From the NCBI RefSeq assembly GCF_001999985.1, contig NZ_CP019645.1, forward strand, positions 930,001 through 994,000: a stretch of DNA of 64,000 nucleotides, in the 5' to 3' direction. The DNA is from Helicobacter bilis (lineage in GTDB: Bacteria; Campylobacterota; Campylobacteria; Campylobacterales; Helicobacteraceae). Under the pieces are notes generated by a model. That model was not told where the DNA came from and did no database searches. It was given only the letters and a program-made list of their open reading frames with translations. Position numbers and translations under genes: made by a program. This document shows, piece after piece, positions 44,191 to 54,611 of the stretch (the first letter of the stretch is position 1; every line of letters starts with the position of its first letter).

Positions 44191-45549
44191 ATGATTAAGA
44201 TATTAAATATACACGACAAGGATTTTGAGACGGAGTTTAACACTCTTTTAGCGCGTGCAAATACAGATATGGATAGCATTATCCCTGAAGTGTTAAAAAC
44301 GCTGCAAGATATTAAGCAAAGGGGTGAAGATGCCCTGCTAGATATTGTGAGAAAATATGACTCTTGGAATCCACAGACTTTTAATGATCTAAAAATCGCA
44401 GAAGAAGATACCTTTAATGCGTATAAAAATCTAGATTCTAAAACCAAAGACGCATTGCAAATAGCACACGATAGAATCTATACATTCCACGCGAAAAATG
44501 CCCCAAAAGGCTTTATCTATCATGATGAATACGCAAATATGCTAGGGCAAAATATTATGCCCATTCAGCGTGCTGGTATCTATATCCCCGGTGGTAAAGC
44601 CTTTTATCCAAGCTCACTTTTAATGAATGCAATCCCCGCAAAAGTCGCCGGTGTGAAAGAAATCATTATGGCAAGTCCAACACCCAATAATCATATAAAT
44701 GAATTAGTGCTTGCAGCGATGTATCTTTGCGGTATTAAAGAGGGGTATAAAATCGGGGGGATTGGTGCTATTGGTATGTTTGCCTATGGTTTTGGCGAGA
44801 CTAAATGGAGTAAAGATTCTCTTTTTTCACATACAAAGACTACGCAAAAAGGCTTTAAAAAAGTAGATGTTATCACTGGACCGGGAAATATCTATGTCGC
44901 CACTGCAAAAAAGCTTGTGTTTGGAGAAGTAAATATTGACATGATAGCAGGTCCTAGCGAGATTGGAATCATCGCAGATTCTCATGCTAATAGCGATTAT
45001 TTAGCAATAGATATGCTATCACAAGCAGAGCATGATTCTATGGCAAGTGCGATATTAATCACAGATAATAAAGACTTAGCTAAAGAAGTCGCACAAAAGA
45101 TTGATACAAAGCTAACTCATCTAATGCGTAAAGACATAGCACAAAAAAGCATACAAGAAAGGGGGGCAATCATCATTGTAGAGAATCTCAAACAAGCCGC
45201 AATGCTAATGAATGCCATAGCCCCCGAACATTTAGAGATTGTAACGCAAGAGCCTTTCTCACTCTTGGGTGAGATTAAAGCGGCTGGTGCGGTATTCTTA
45301 GGGCATTATACACCAGAGGCAATCGGCGATTATCTAGCAGGACCAAATCACACATTGCCAACAGGCGGTAGTGCGAGATTTTTCTCACCACTTGGGGTAG
45401 AGCATTTCTGCACGCGTAGTTCTCTTATCTCTTTTTCAAAACAAGGTATTAAAAATCTAGCGAATCCTTGTGCTATCTTAGCTGAAACTGAAGGACTTGA
45501 AGCTCACAAACTCTCTGTTATATCGCGTTTGGATTCTATGAAAGATTAA
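44191..45549 (+). CDS. hisD: Histidinol dehydrogenase
   Basis: Zn enzyme for the last two oxidation steps of histidine synthesis. The 452 residues carry RAGIYIPGGKAFYPSSLLMNAIPAKVAGV, DVITGPGNIYVATAKKLVFGEVNIDMIAGPSEI, the Zn-ligand DMLSQAEHD and the catalytic APEHLEI region. There are about 16 extra residues (WSKDSLFSHTKTTQKG) before VDVITGPGN, rich in Ser/Thr/Lys as with the other insertions but without a clear repeat. It is unlinked to hisH 5 kb away, so the his genes are dispersed. Confidence 0.96.
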   Translation: MIKILNIHDKDFETEFNTLLARANTDMDSIIPEVLKTLQDIKQRGEDALLDIVRKYDSWNPQTFNDLKIAEEDTFNAYKNLDSKTKDALQIAHDRIYTFHAKNAPKGFIYHDEYANMLGQNIMPIQRAGIYIPGGKAFYPSSLLMNAIPAKVAGVKEIIMASPTPNNHINELVLAAMYLCGIKEGYKIGGIGAIGMFAYGFGETKWSKDSLFSHTKTTQKGFKKVDVITGPGNIYVATAKKLVFGEVNIDMIAGPSEIGIIADSHANSDYLAIDMLSQAEHDSMASAILITDNKDLAKEVAQKIDTKLTHLMRKDIAQKSIQERGAIIIVENLKQAAMLMNAIAPEHLEIVTQEPFSLLGEIKAAGAVFLGHYTPEAIGDYLAGPNHTLPTGGSARFFSPLGVEHFCTRSSLISFSKQGIKNLANPCAILAETEGLEAHKLSVISRLDSMKD

Positions 45550-45614
45550 ATTATGGAATCTAAGTTGTTGAGTGGATAAAGGATTTTTAATACATATAAC
45601 ATATTATTTTAATG

Positions 45615-45620
45615 TATAAT
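45615..45620 (+). promoter_or_regulatory. Promoter -10 box for asnB
   Basis: TATAAT in AATGTATAATTAA, 31 bases before the ATG of the asparagine synthetase-like gene. Confidence 0.45.
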
Positions 45621-45650
45621 TAATTCTAAATTTATCCAAAAAGGCAGAAT

Positions 45651-47611
45651 ATGTGTGGTATTTTAGGGACAATTCCATCAAGCAATACAGAACTTTTCAA
45701 TAGGGCATTAACGACAATACATCACAGGGGACCAGATAGTAATGGAGTATTTCATAATGAGAATATAAGTTTCGGTCATACGCGATTAAAAATTATTGAT
45801 TTAAGCAATAAGGCAGCCCAACCCATGCACTTTCCCTTAAATATTGACAATGTGGGGGGGGGGGGGTAACCCAGCAAATAGATACAGCGAAACTGCATAT
45901 AAAATATAGTCTAGTTTTTAATGGAGAGATTTATAACTTTTTAGAACTACGCGATGAACTCATAGCAAAAGGGTATGTATTTCACACAGATTCTGATAGC
46001 GAAGTATTACTTGCTAGTTATGATGCTTATGGGAGTGCTTGTTTAAATAAATTTAATGGCATGTGGGCGTTTGCTATATTTAACCATGAAACAAAAGATC
46101 TTTTTCTATCCCGTGATAGGTTTGGCAAAAAGCCTCTTTTTTATGCTTTCATTACTGATGAAAACAATAAAAAGAAATTTGTTTTTGCTTCTGAGATGAA
46201 GGCAATCTATCCATTTTTAAAAGATTTAGAGCCTTCCAGCCATTTTAATGATATGATATATAACAAAATATATAGCTATGAATGCACAGAGCATACATTG
46301 ATAGATGGCATTAAGCGTTTTCCACATGCACATTTTACGATTATAAATACAGATTCTATACAAAATGGTGTAGATAGTCTTAAGCCGCAGAGATATTATC
46401 ACATACTTGATAATATGCCATATAATCCGCAGACACCAAAACCTTATGAAGATATTGTTGCGGAATTTCGCCATTTATTTTTTGATTCAGTAGCATTAAG
46501 AATGCGTTCTGATGTAAGTCTAGGCACAGCCCTTAGTGGCGGAGTAGATTCTAGTGCTACAATATGTGCCATGTCGCATGTAAGCAAAAATAGCACACAA
46601 CATTTAAGACAATCAAATGATTGGCAGCATGCTTGCATTGCTTGCTTTAAAGATACGCCATTTGATGAGAGTAAGTATGCTAAGGCAGTGTGCGATCATA
46701 TTCATATACAAGGTGAATTTTTAGAGATTAACCCGGTGGCACATTGGGATAAAATAGAGCATTATTTTTATCTCTTTGAGGATTTATATACAACAAGCCC
46801 TGTGCCAATGATCGCAACATATCAAGCCATAAAGCAAAAAGGTGTTACCGTAACACTTGATGGGCATGGCGCAGACGAACTTTTTAGCGGTTATGGACAT
46901 GTATTGCAATCTTTATGGGATGCAAGATTTAATATTAAACAAATAAAAAATATCTTGCATACTCTTAATGATTCTAGCGAAGCACCAAAACCAACACTAA
47001 AACTCTATAAAGATGGAGCCAAATTTCTTTTATCAAGATTCAATAAAAAGATACGAAATAAATTATACACACCCCATGATTCTCATCCTAATTTTAACAA
47101 ACTTGATTATTTTTCAAAATGGCTTTATGAATTATTTACTCAAGATGTATTACAAACACTTTTGAGAAATTATGATAGATATTCCATGATTAATGGCATA
47201 GAAGTGCGTATGCCATTCTTAGATCATAGACTTGTGGAATTTGTCTTTAGCCTACCTTATACATATAAAATTAGAAATGGCTATACAAAGGCACTAATTC
47301 GCGATGCTTTGCATGATATTATGCCAGAATCTGTGATTTGGCGTAAAAGCAAGATGGGCTTTGTCTCCCCTATCGTGCAATGGATGCAGCGAGATAGAAA
47401 AGAGAATGGATTAAAAGAATGGTTTTTAGATATAGCACACTCTAAAGATTTTTTAGAATGTAATCTAGTGAGAAACCCAAAAGATTTACAAACATTAATT
47501 ATAAAAATATGCAATAAAGAAGAAAATAATTATAGAGTAGGCGAACAGGTTAGTAATTATTTCAATGAGTTTGTAAAGGACTGCTTTATAATCAAAATAA
47601 TCTTTGGCTGA
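45651..47611 (+). CDS. asnB: Asparagine synthase (glutamine-hydrolysing)-like protein, phase-variable and OFF as read
   Basis: Class II glutamine amidotransferase fused to an ATP-dependent amide synthetase. Met-Cys-Gly-Ile-Leu-Gly gives the N-terminal nucleophile Cys2; TIHHRGPDSNG and NGEIYNFLELRDEL complete the glutaminase, and TALSGGVDSSATICA is the PP-loop of the synthetase. After AQPMHFPLNIDNV there is a run of 13 G, and the frame stops at TAA (45867). The remainder is open in another frame from the tract to 47611, without any other break. Restoring continuity needs one more G or two fewer (14 or 11), giving about 653 residues. Such AsnB-like enzymes in Campylobacterota often sit with surface-glycan genes and may amidate sugars rather than make asparagine. 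Confidence 0.9.
45854..45866 (+). repeat. Poly-G tract (13) in asnB
   Basis: Thirteen G between the AQPM motif and the NGEIYNF motif of the glutaminase domain, in a surface loop. At 13 the downstream frame is lost; 11 or 14 restores it. Confidence 0.95.
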
Positions 47612-47858
47612 TATTTTGGCATTTAGTTTCTCGTCGTTTTGAGTGTTGAGCGAAAAATCTTTTTTCAAAGTGTTTTATAGATTCTGTATTTTTAGATACT
47701 TTGACTAAAATCTCACTCAAATGCTAAAGGATATAATTTCTCTACTTTTATTGAGTAATTACAAGATTAAAAGTGTAGAATCTATAGATTCTAAGTTTCT
47801 AAAACAAACATAGAATCTAAAAAGCCAAAATATCACAATCTTAACTATAAGGATTTTT

Positions 47859-49394
47859 ATGCGACATATTTTATGCCTGTTTTTGTTTTTAAACACATTA
47901 TTGCCGCTTTATGCGACTGAGAACGCACAAAATAGCACGACACAATGTGCCACAGATGATATAAAGCTAGAGAAAGTAGCTGCATGGCGTGATGAATATA
48001 GAATCAACACACAAAATGCGACAATCTATACTGCACCAAATAAGCAGTGCAAACTCGATACAACCATACCTAAGGACACAAAGCTAAAAGTGCTTGGCAA
48101 AGTGGATAACTACTATTCCATAAGCTATACGCATGATAAAGAGACTAAACAGGGCTATGTCAGTGTGCAAGATGTTAGTCTAAGTAGCATTGACTTTAAT
48201 TTCTACTTCACGCTTGTGTGTATGGTGGCAGTTTTATTGCTTGGTAGATTCATTATCGAGCGTGTAAAAGTCTTGAGGGATTATAATATACCAGAGCCTG
48301 TTGTAGGTGGGGTTATAACCGCGATTATGATTCTATTAATCTATAAAACATTACAGCTTGAGTTTAAATTTGACACTTCATTATCAGAGCCCTTAATGCT
48401 TGCTTTCTTTTCATCAATTGGGCTTAGTGCCGACTTCTCCGCATTGAAAAAAGGCGGGAAAATGCTTACCATATTCCTTGTTATCATCGTTGGTGCGCTT
48501 TTTTTGCAAAATATCGTTGGCGTTGGTATATCCTATGCTATGGGTGTAGATCCTTTACTTGGTATGCTTGGCGGGTCTATCACAATGAGTGGCGGGCATG
48601 GCACAGGTGCTGCATGGGCTAAGATTTTTGAAGCAGATCCATACAACTTCTCTGCGGCAACGGGTGTAGCTATGGCATGTGCGACTTTTGGGCTTGTTAT
48701 GGGTGGGCTTATCGGTGGTCCTGTTGCAAGATATCTTATTAAAAAGCATAATCTCAAATTGCCGGGTGCAGAGCATAATAATGATGAAGCACATGGTTTT
48801 GAAACGCCGACAAAAGAGAGACTAATCACACCTATTAGCTTTATAGAGAGCCTTGCATTGATTGCAGCATGTTTATTAATCGGTAAAGTGTTAGAAGATG
48901 TTATGAAAGATGTCATGCCCGGGCTTAATCTCCCAACATTTGTATATTGCCTTTTCACAGGAGTAATATTGCGTAATACATTGCAAATACTAAACATTCA
49001 TCAAGTATTTGATAGAGAAGTGTCTGTGTTAGGCAATGTCTCACTCTCTTTGTTCCTTGCATTTGCGATGATGACACTAAATCTCTGGCAGTTACTAGCC
49101 CTTGCATTACCATTGATTGTAATCCTTGTATCACAAGCGGTGCTAATGATACTTTATGCAGTATTTGTTACATTTAGATTCTGTGGTAAGGACTATGACG
49201 CTGCAGTCCTTGCGGCTGGACATTGTGGTTTTGGATTAGGTGCTACACCGACTGCTATGGTAAATATGCAGGCAGTTACCTCACATTATGGACCAAGCCA
49301 CATGGCATTTATTATCGTGCCACTATGCGGCGCATTCTTTATTGATATTATTAATGCGATTGTGATTAAAGGCTCACTTTCATTTTTGATTTAA
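47859..49394 (+). CDS. gltS: Sodium/glutamate symporter with an N-terminal periplasmic SH3-like domain
   Basis: Na+-coupled glutamate uptake, inner membrane. Residues about 110-511 are a complete GltS: RVKVLRDYNIPEPVVGG, GLSADFSALKKGGK, GGSITMSGGHGTGAAWA, and the second inverted-repeat motif AAGHCGFGLGATPTAMVNMQ. Before it are a signal peptide (RHILCLFLFLNTLLPLYA) and a domain of about 75 residues (ATIYTAPNKQCKLDTTIPKDTKLKVLGKVDNYYSISY, then GYVSVQDVSL) with the bacterial SH3b pattern. The two are in one reading frame without a gap, so this is a real fusion. An SH3b domain on GltS is unusual and would sit in the periplasm, perhaps binding peptidoglycan. Confidence 0.9.
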   Translation: MRHILCLFLFLNTLLPLYATENAQNSTTQCATDDIKLEKVAAWRDEYRINTQNATIYTAPNKQCKLDTTIPKDTKLKVLGKVDNYYSISYTHDKETKQGYVSVQDVSLSSIDFNFYFTLVCMVAVLLLGRFIIERVKVLRDYNIPEPVVGGVITAIMILLIYKTLQLEFKFDTSLSEPLMLAFFSSIGLSADFSALKKGGKMLTIFLVIIVGALFLQNIVGVGISYAMGVDPLLGMLGGSITMSGGHGTGAAWAKIFEADPYNFSAATGVAMACATFGLVMGGLIGGPVARYLIKKHNLKLPGAEHNNDEAHGFETPTKERLITPISFIESLALIAACLLIGKVLEDVMKDVMPGLNLPTFVYCLFTGVILRNTLQILNIHQVFDREVSVLGNVSLSLFLAFAMMTLNLWQLLALALPLIVILVSQAVLMILYAVFVTFRFCGKDYDAAVLAAGHCGFGLGATPTAMVNMQAVTSHYGPSHMAFIIVPLCGAFFIDIINAIVIKGSLSFLI

Positions 49395-49713
49395 GATTCT
49401 ATTGCTTTATGAAACTAGGCTTTGCTCTCCAACCCTACCTAAGTAAGTTTGGAGGACTTTGCAGTATAAATAATTAAAATCCAAATTTCTATTTTTACAT
49501 ACAAGGTCTTTTACCAAATCAAGATCATAGCCAAAACATAGTTTTCACAAAACTCCGTAACACTTAAAATATTACCCATTTCAGAAACACAAAAACTTCA
49601 TAAAAACCATATTTAGATCTATACAAGATTCTATTATTTAGCATACTTATATAAAATTTCTAAGTATTATGAATAAATAAAGTTTATATTAATTGACTAA
49701 AGTTTTTAAAAAT

Positions 49714-49740
49714 TTAGCAATTTTTTATATCAAGTGCTAA
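49714..49740 (+). promoter_or_regulatory. CIRCE-like HrcA operator
   Basis: TTAGCAATT, nine bases, AAGTGCTAA. The CIRCE consensus is TTAGCACTC-N9-GAGTGCTAA; the arm length and 9-base spacing match exactly, with changes only in the inner ends. It lies 20 bases upstream of a TATAAT box and covers the -35 region of hrcA, so HrcA binding would repress its own operon. Confidence 0.85.
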
Positions 49741-49759
49741 TTATATTTACTTTTTATGC

Positions 49760-49765
49760 TATAAT
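49760..49765 (+). promoter_or_regulatory. Promoter -10 box for the hrcA-grpE-dnaK unit
   Basis: TATAAT in TATGCTATAATACC, 33 bases before the hrcA ATG and 20 bases after the operator. Confidence 0.65.
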
Positions 49766-49797
49766 ACCACTCAAATTTTTGCAAATAAAGGTTTTGC

Positions 49798-50619
49798 ATG
49801 AGTATAAAGAGAGAGTTACTCATAGGGATTATAGAAGAGTATATTAAAAGCAAAGAGCCAATTGGTTCAGAGTTTTTAAAATCAAGACAAAATCTCTCTA
49901 TCTCATCAGCCACTATTCGCAATTATTTTAAGGTCTTGGAAAAAGAAGGTGCATTATTCCAGCCACATATTAGTAGCGGTAGAATCCCGACAAATGCTAC
50001 TTTATATGCGTATTGGAAAGATGTATTGCAATATGTATGTCAAAGTGATGTAGTGATAACTGCAGCAAAGTTGCAAAGCCTAAGCTCACATTATGGGGTC
50101 TATTGCATTGTGATTCCAAAAGATGATAATCGCTTAGAATCTGTAATCAACACGCATGGCTATCTTATCTTACAATTTAGTCGTGGCGAGACATTGATAC
50201 AATATTCTGAAGCACTAAGTCGTTTTTTAGAATCTTTTATGTTAGCAGATATACATGATATTTTAAAGGTTGCAAATGAAGTTGGTGCGGGTGAGTTGAA
50301 GCGGAAACTTATGGCGTTATTGCAGGTAGATTCTGAAGAGCATTGCTTTCAGTGTGGGAGTGAGTATATAAGCACTATCGCACAAAGCAATGCTGCACAA
50401 TATCTTAATGCGATACAAGGCAGGACACTTTTATCATGTAGTAACGGAATCTACTTTGAGGGCATAGTATCAAACGGGCATTTAGCAATCATTCACGATG
50501 TGTTGTATATAAATGCAAAGACACAAAGCACATATCAAGCTAGAATGATGTGTATCGGCGATTTGCTATGTGATTATAAGAGTTTTTATGCAGAATTAGG
50601 ATGTAGTAATTTTGCATAA
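49798..50619 (+). CDS. hrcA: Heat-inducible transcription repressor HrcA
   Basis: Repressor of the heat-shock chaperone genes. The N-terminal winged helix has LIGIIEEYIKSKEPIGSEFL, SSATIRNYFKVLEKEGALFQPHISSGRIPT, the strongest family signature. The 273 residues are short next to Bacillus HrcA (about 340) but match Helicobacter versions. It lies first in the hrcA-grpE-x-dnaK cluster behind its own CIRCE-like site, implying autorepression. In Helicobacter HspR also takes part; no HspR gene or clear HAIR site is in this window. Confidence 0.95.
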   Translation: MSIKRELLIGIIEEYIKSKEPIGSEFLKSRQNLSISSATIRNYFKVLEKEGALFQPHISSGRIPTNATLYAYWKDVLQYVCQSDVVITAAKLQSLSSHYGVYCIVIPKDDNRLESVINTHGYLILQFSRGETLIQYSEALSRFLESFMLADIHDILKVANEVGAGELKRKLMALLQVDSEEHCFQCGSEYISTIAQSNAAQYLNAIQGRTLLSCSNGIYFEGIVSNGHLAIIHDVLYINAKTQSTYQARMMCIGDLLCDYKSFYAELGCSNFA

Positions 50620-50685
50620 AGATTCTTTAAGTTATTTTTCATAATGAAAGTAGCTTAGAATCTTTAAAAAGAGAAAGGAGCATAC

Positions 50686-51240
50686 ATGGATAAAAATGAA
50701 GAAGTATCTAATGACTTAGAATCTACTCAAGCAGATGATGAAGCAGACACTTTAGAATCTACACAAGATTCCGAAGAAATCGCAAAGTTTGAGCAAGATG
50801 AGAGTTTATTAGAACAAAAGATAAAAGATTTACAAGATCAATATTTACGCACACACGCAGATTTTGAGAATGTAAAAAAGCGACTTGAAAAGGAAAAGGC
50901 ACAAGCCCTTGAGTATGCAAACCAGAATATTTTAAAGGATTTGTTGCCTATAATTGACACGCTTGAAAAAGCTTTAGAATCTGCAAACGCATTGCCTAGC
51001 GGCGATAAGATTGCAGAGGGATTAAATCTTGTGCTTGGCAATTTTAGCAAAGTCTTAGGTAAGCATGGAGTAGAAGCTATCAATACAGAAGATGGCTTTG
51101 ATCCAAATTTGCACGAAGCTATCATGCAAGTAAAAGATGATGAAAAAGAAGATGGCGCAATAAAACAAGTATTGCAAAAAGGTTATAAGTATAAAGAACG
51201 CACATTGCGACCAGCAATGGTAAGCATTGTAAAAAATTAA
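50686..51240 (+). CDS. grpE: Nucleotide exchange factor GrpE
   Basis: Releases ADP from DnaK. The 184 residues have an acidic disordered N-terminus ([21 protein letters not shown], encoded partly by AGAATCTA words), a long coiled coil ([31 protein letters not shown]), and the C-terminal beta domain with [33 protein letters not shown]-type signature ([23 protein letters not shown]). AAAGGAG precedes the ATG, 66 bases after hrcA. Confidence 0.96.
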   Translation: MDKNEEVSNDLESTQADDEADTLESTQDSEEIAKFEQDESLLEQKIKDLQDQYLRTHADFENVKKRLEKEKAQALEYANQNILKDLLPIIDTLEKALESANALPSGDKIAEGLNLVLGNFSKVLGKHGVEAINTEDGFDPNLHEAIMQVKDDEKEDGAIKQVLQKGYKYKERTLRPAMVSIVKN

Positions 51241-51262
51241 TTTTAAGTTGAAAGGATAGAAT

Positions 51263-51583
51263 ATGAGTAAAAATTTGATAGGAAAATGTCTGTTTGGTGC
51301 TTTTATCTCTCTTGGTGTTGTTTTAGCAAATAATGTTAAAACACCGACATGTAAAGCAGCTGCTGATTCTATGCAAGAGATGTCTCAATCAGGTGATTGC
51401 GTGTATAGCTATACGAATGCGAAAACATTATCTGTTGATAAAGCAAATGGTATTGTTACATGTCAAGCAATAGAAAGCAGAGAATGTCCCAATATGCCAG
51501 AAGAAAATACAAAGGCAACCATAAAATTCACAGCAAAGTATGGCATAGTAACACAGCAAATTTATGAAGATGAAGGATATTAA
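51263..51583 (+). CDS. Small secreted cysteine-containing protein inside the heat-shock operon
   Basis: Not recognised. 106 residues with an N-terminal signal (LIGKCLFGAFISLGVVLA) and a mature part with four cysteines (TPTCKAAADSMQEM, GDCVYSY, VTCQAIES, RECPNMP). It stands between grpE and dnaK in the same direction with AAAGGA upstream and no promoter that I can see, so it should be induced with the chaperones. A secreted passenger in this otherwise conserved gene order is unusual. Confidence 0.7.
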   Translation: MSKNLIGKCLFGAFISLGVVLANNVKTPTCKAAADSMQEMSQSGDCVYSYTNAKTLSVDKANGIVTCQAIESRECPNMPEENTKATIKFTAKYGIVTQQIYEDEGY

Positions 51584-51679
51584 GATTCTATATTTTAGAA
51601 TCCTAATAAGGTTTAAAAACGCTTAGATTTTTAGAATCTAAGTTTGATAATTTTAATTTAATTGTTGAAAGGATAAAAT

Positions 51680-53584
51680 ATGAGTAAAGTTATAGGAATT
51701 GATTTAGGCACAACAAATTCGGCGATGGCAGTTTTTGAAGGGAATGAAGGCAAAATTATTGCAAACAAAGAAGGGAAAAATACAACCCCTTCAATCGTTG
51801 CATTTACAGATAAAGGCGAGATTCTAGTCGGCGAACCAGCAAAGAGACAAGCCATCACAAACCCGCAAAAAACCATTTATTCTATTAAAAGGATTATGGG
51901 ACTTATGTTTGATGAAGATAAGGCAAAAGAAGCAGAAAAAAGACTGCCTTATAAGATCATTGATAGAAATGGGGCTTGTGCGGTAGAGATCGCAGATAAA
52001 ATCTATACGCCACAAGAGATTTCAGCAAAGATTCTAATGAAAATCAAAGAAGATGCAGAAAGCTACTTGGGCGAGAGCGTTACAGAAGCAGTAATCACCG
52101 TGCCAGCATATTTCAATGACGCACAAAGAAAAGCGACAAAAGAAGCAGGGACAATCGCAGGGCTAAATGTGTTAAGGATCATTAATGAGCCAACTTCAGC
52201 AGCCCTTGCCTATGGTTTAGACAAAAAAGATTCTGAAAAAATCATGGTATATGACCTAGGCGGTGGGACATTTGATGTTACCGTGCTTGAAACTGGCGAT
52301 AATGTCGTAGAAGTCTTAGCAACAGGTGGTGATGCGTTTTTAGGTGGTGATGATTTTGATAATAAAATCATTGATTGGGTAAGCGAAGAGTTTAAAAATG
52401 ATGAAGGCATTGATTTAAAAAGCGATGTTATGGCATTACAAAGGCTTAAAGATTCCGCAGAAAATGCGAAAAAAGAGCTAAGCAGTGCGACTGAAACAGA
52501 GATAAATCTCCCCTTTATTACTGCTGATGCAAGTGGTCCAAAGCATTTAGTTAAAAAGCTTACAAGAGCGAAATTTGAGACACTTATTAGCAGTCTTATT
52601 GATGATACGATTAAAAAGATAGATTCTGTTATCAAAGATGCAGGACTTGATAAAAGCGAGATTAGCGAAGTCGTCATGGTAGGTGGCTCTACAAGAATCC
52701 CAAAAGTGCAAGAAGAGGTAAAAAGATTTATCGGTAAAGAGTTGAATAAATCTGTGAATCCAGATGAGGTTGTAGCAGTCGGTGCGGCTATTCAAGGTGG
52801 TGTATTGAAAGGTGATGTAAAAGATGTGCTTTTACTTGATGTAACGCCTTTAAGTCTTGGTATCGAAACTCTAGGTGGTGTAATGTCAAAAATCATTGAG
52901 AAAGGCACAACAATCCCTGCGAAAAAATCGCAAACTTTCTCTACTGCCGAAGATAATCAACCAGCTGTTTCTATACAGATTTTTCAAGGTGAGAGAGAAC
53001 TTGCAAGGGATAATAAAAAGCTTGGAAACTTTGATTTACAAGGCATTGCCCCAGCCCCAAGAGGTGTGCCACAAATTGAAGTAACACTTGATATTGACGC
53101 AAATGGTATCTTAACCGTTTCAGCAAAAGATAAAAACACAGGTAAATCACAAGAGATTAAAATCACAGGCTCAAGCGGTCTATCTGATGAAGAAATCGAA
53201 AAAATGGTAAAAGATGCGGAATTGCATAAAGAAGAAGATTCTAAACGCAAAGAAACGATAGAAGCGAGAAATCAAGGCGACAATCTCGTCTATCAAGTGG
53301 AAAAAAGCCTTGAAGAAATGCGTAAAGATGAGAATAAAGGCAAGGTTGATGAAAGCGTATTAGCTCAAGCTGAAAGCGTGAAAGACTCACTCAAAGAGAT
53401 TCTAAAAAATGAAGCAGCAAGTAAGGCAGATATAGAATCTAAAATCAAAGAGTTAAACGAAGTCTTTGCAAAACTTGCAGCGGCTCAAGGCACAAACGCT
53501 GGAGCAAACCCAAATGCCAACACACAAGACACAAAGAAAAAAGACGATGATGTCATTGATGCTGAAGTTGTCGATGAAAAGTAA
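51680..53584 (+). CDS. dnaK: Chaperone protein DnaK (Hsp70)
   Basis: ATP-driven chaperone. The 634 residues start [18 protein letters not shown], continue with [50 protein letters not shown] and [11 protein letters not shown] (ATPase domain), the substrate-binding domain with [18 protein letters not shown], and a helical lid. The C-terminus is [13 protein letters not shown] with the usual acidic end. AAAGGA precedes the ATG. Confidence 0.98.
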   Translation: MSKVIGIDLGTTNSAMAVFEGNEGKIIANKEGKNTTPSIVAFTDKGEILVGEPAKRQAITNPQKTIYSIKRIMGLMFDEDKAKEAEKRLPYKIIDRNGACAVEIADKIYTPQEISAKILMKIKEDAESYLGESVTEAVITVPAYFNDAQRKATKEAGTIAGLNVLRIINEPTSAALAYGLDKKDSEKIMVYDLGGGTFDVTVLETGDNVVEVLATGGDAFLGGDDFDNKIIDWVSEEFKNDEGIDLKSDVMALQRLKDSAENAKKELSSATETEINLPFITADASGPKHLVKKLTRAKFETLISSLIDDTIKKIDSVIKDAGLDKSEISEVVMVGGSTRIPKVQEEVKRFIGKELNKSVNPDEVVAVGAAIQGGVLKGDVKDVLLLDVTPLSLGIETLGGVMSKIIEKGTTIPAKKSQTFSTAEDNQPAVSIQIFQGERELARDNKKLGNFDLQGIAPAPRGVPQIEVTLDIDANGILTVSAKDKNTGKSQEIKITGSSGLSDEEIEKMVKDAELHKEEDSKRKETIEARNQGDNLVYQVEKSLEEMRKDENKGKVDESVLAQAESVKDSLKEILKNEAASKADIESKIKELNEVFAKLAAAQGTNAGANPNANTQDTKKKDDDVIDAEVVDEK

Positions 53585-53622
53585 AACATAATAGGGCATA
53601 AAATATAAGAATCATAAAGCTA

Positions 53623-53659
53623 GTTAGCACCCTTATCATATAAGGGTTATGCTACTAAC
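53623..53659 (+). terminator. Hairpin after dnaK
   Basis: ACCCTTAT-CAT-ATAAGGGT is a perfect 8-base stem with a 3-base loop, extended by GTTAG pairing with CTAAC. It lies 38 bases after the dnaK stop. No long T run follows, so strength is uncertain. Confidence 0.5.
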
Positions 53660-53942
53660 CAACCTTTAATACACCTTTTGATGAAATTCTTTTTTATAAG
53701 ACTATTTAAAATTACTTGCAAAATAAAAATTATACCTCTTCTTTTTAACCCTTTTATTTTAATCTTCTGATGTGTAAATCTGCGTTATTTGTGCTACATA
53801 TCAAGATTATGTTAATTACGCATTGGTCTATATTAGATTAGATGTCTTAGGCAAGATTTCACCCTTTTTAAAGGTTCGCAATGCATGAAGTTCTTGCGCG
53901 CCTACAAAAAATAATAACGGATTTAAAGTTCAAACCATGAAA

Positions 53943-54015
53943 ATTTGCACCTTACTCCCTGTATCCCACTCAGATTAGTAGCGGTTTGTCATACTGAGCG
54001 TAACAAAAAAATCTA
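53943..54015. repeat. B-type then A-type interspersed repeat pieces, intergenic
   Basis: TTTGCACCTTACTCCCTG, then TTTGTCATACTGAGCGTAAC and AAAAAAATCTAC. Order B then A, opposite to the composite in the CCA-adding enzyme gene. Confidence 0.6.
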
Positions 54016-54611
54016 CAATTTAAAATCTTAAAGTAAAGAGTGATTCTAAAAAAAATATCTGTAATCCTGCACTCATCTCAATAAAAACAATAAGCAATAA
54101 ACCAAAAAATAATATACATATATGAAATTATACAATGCTGTATAATACAAAGAAGTCTCATAATGTCATAAAAAAGGTAAAAACTAAAAAAGTAAAAAAG
54201 TGTTTTGCCTACCTTAACATGACAAGCTATAGAAAAGCTAAAATAAGCTTAATAGTAAGCCAAATGGCCTACATTCCAAAGTTTAATTTTCAAGTTTTAG
54301 GTTGTTGATTCTAAAGATTTAGAATCATGAGTGAGTTTTTTTACATGTATCTCAACATGGTAAGGTTAAAAATGAAAAAACAAGTTAAAAAAATAGTATC
54401 TATTGGCTATGCAAAACACAGCATAGTAACTACAACTCATAGTGCCAAAAGCTATGAGATTATCTCTTAAACTTTGTCATGTTAAGACTATGTCAAAACA
54501 CCTTGTATAGAATCTAGCGCATGAGATTCTATTTGCACCCTTAAGCCCTGCACCCACCCAAATATAAAATATCCTTAAACCTCTCTTTCAGTCTTTAAAA
54601 AAAGACTTGTA

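Larger units (their letters stand above)
49395..49797. other. Intergenic region before hrcA
   Basis: About 403 bases. Near the left end CTCCAACCCTACCTAAGTAAG, then TTTGGAG can form an imperfect hairpin (49427-49454), a possible gltS terminator without a T run. The right end holds the CIRCE-like operator and hrcA promoter. The middle has no gene I can support. Confidence 0.5.

Noticed and set aside
45867-46060. Reading asnB as two separate genes or a fixed pseudogene
   Set aside because: The only break is at the G13 tract; the glutaminase motifs continue at once in another frame, and no new start signal precedes the 46061 ATG.
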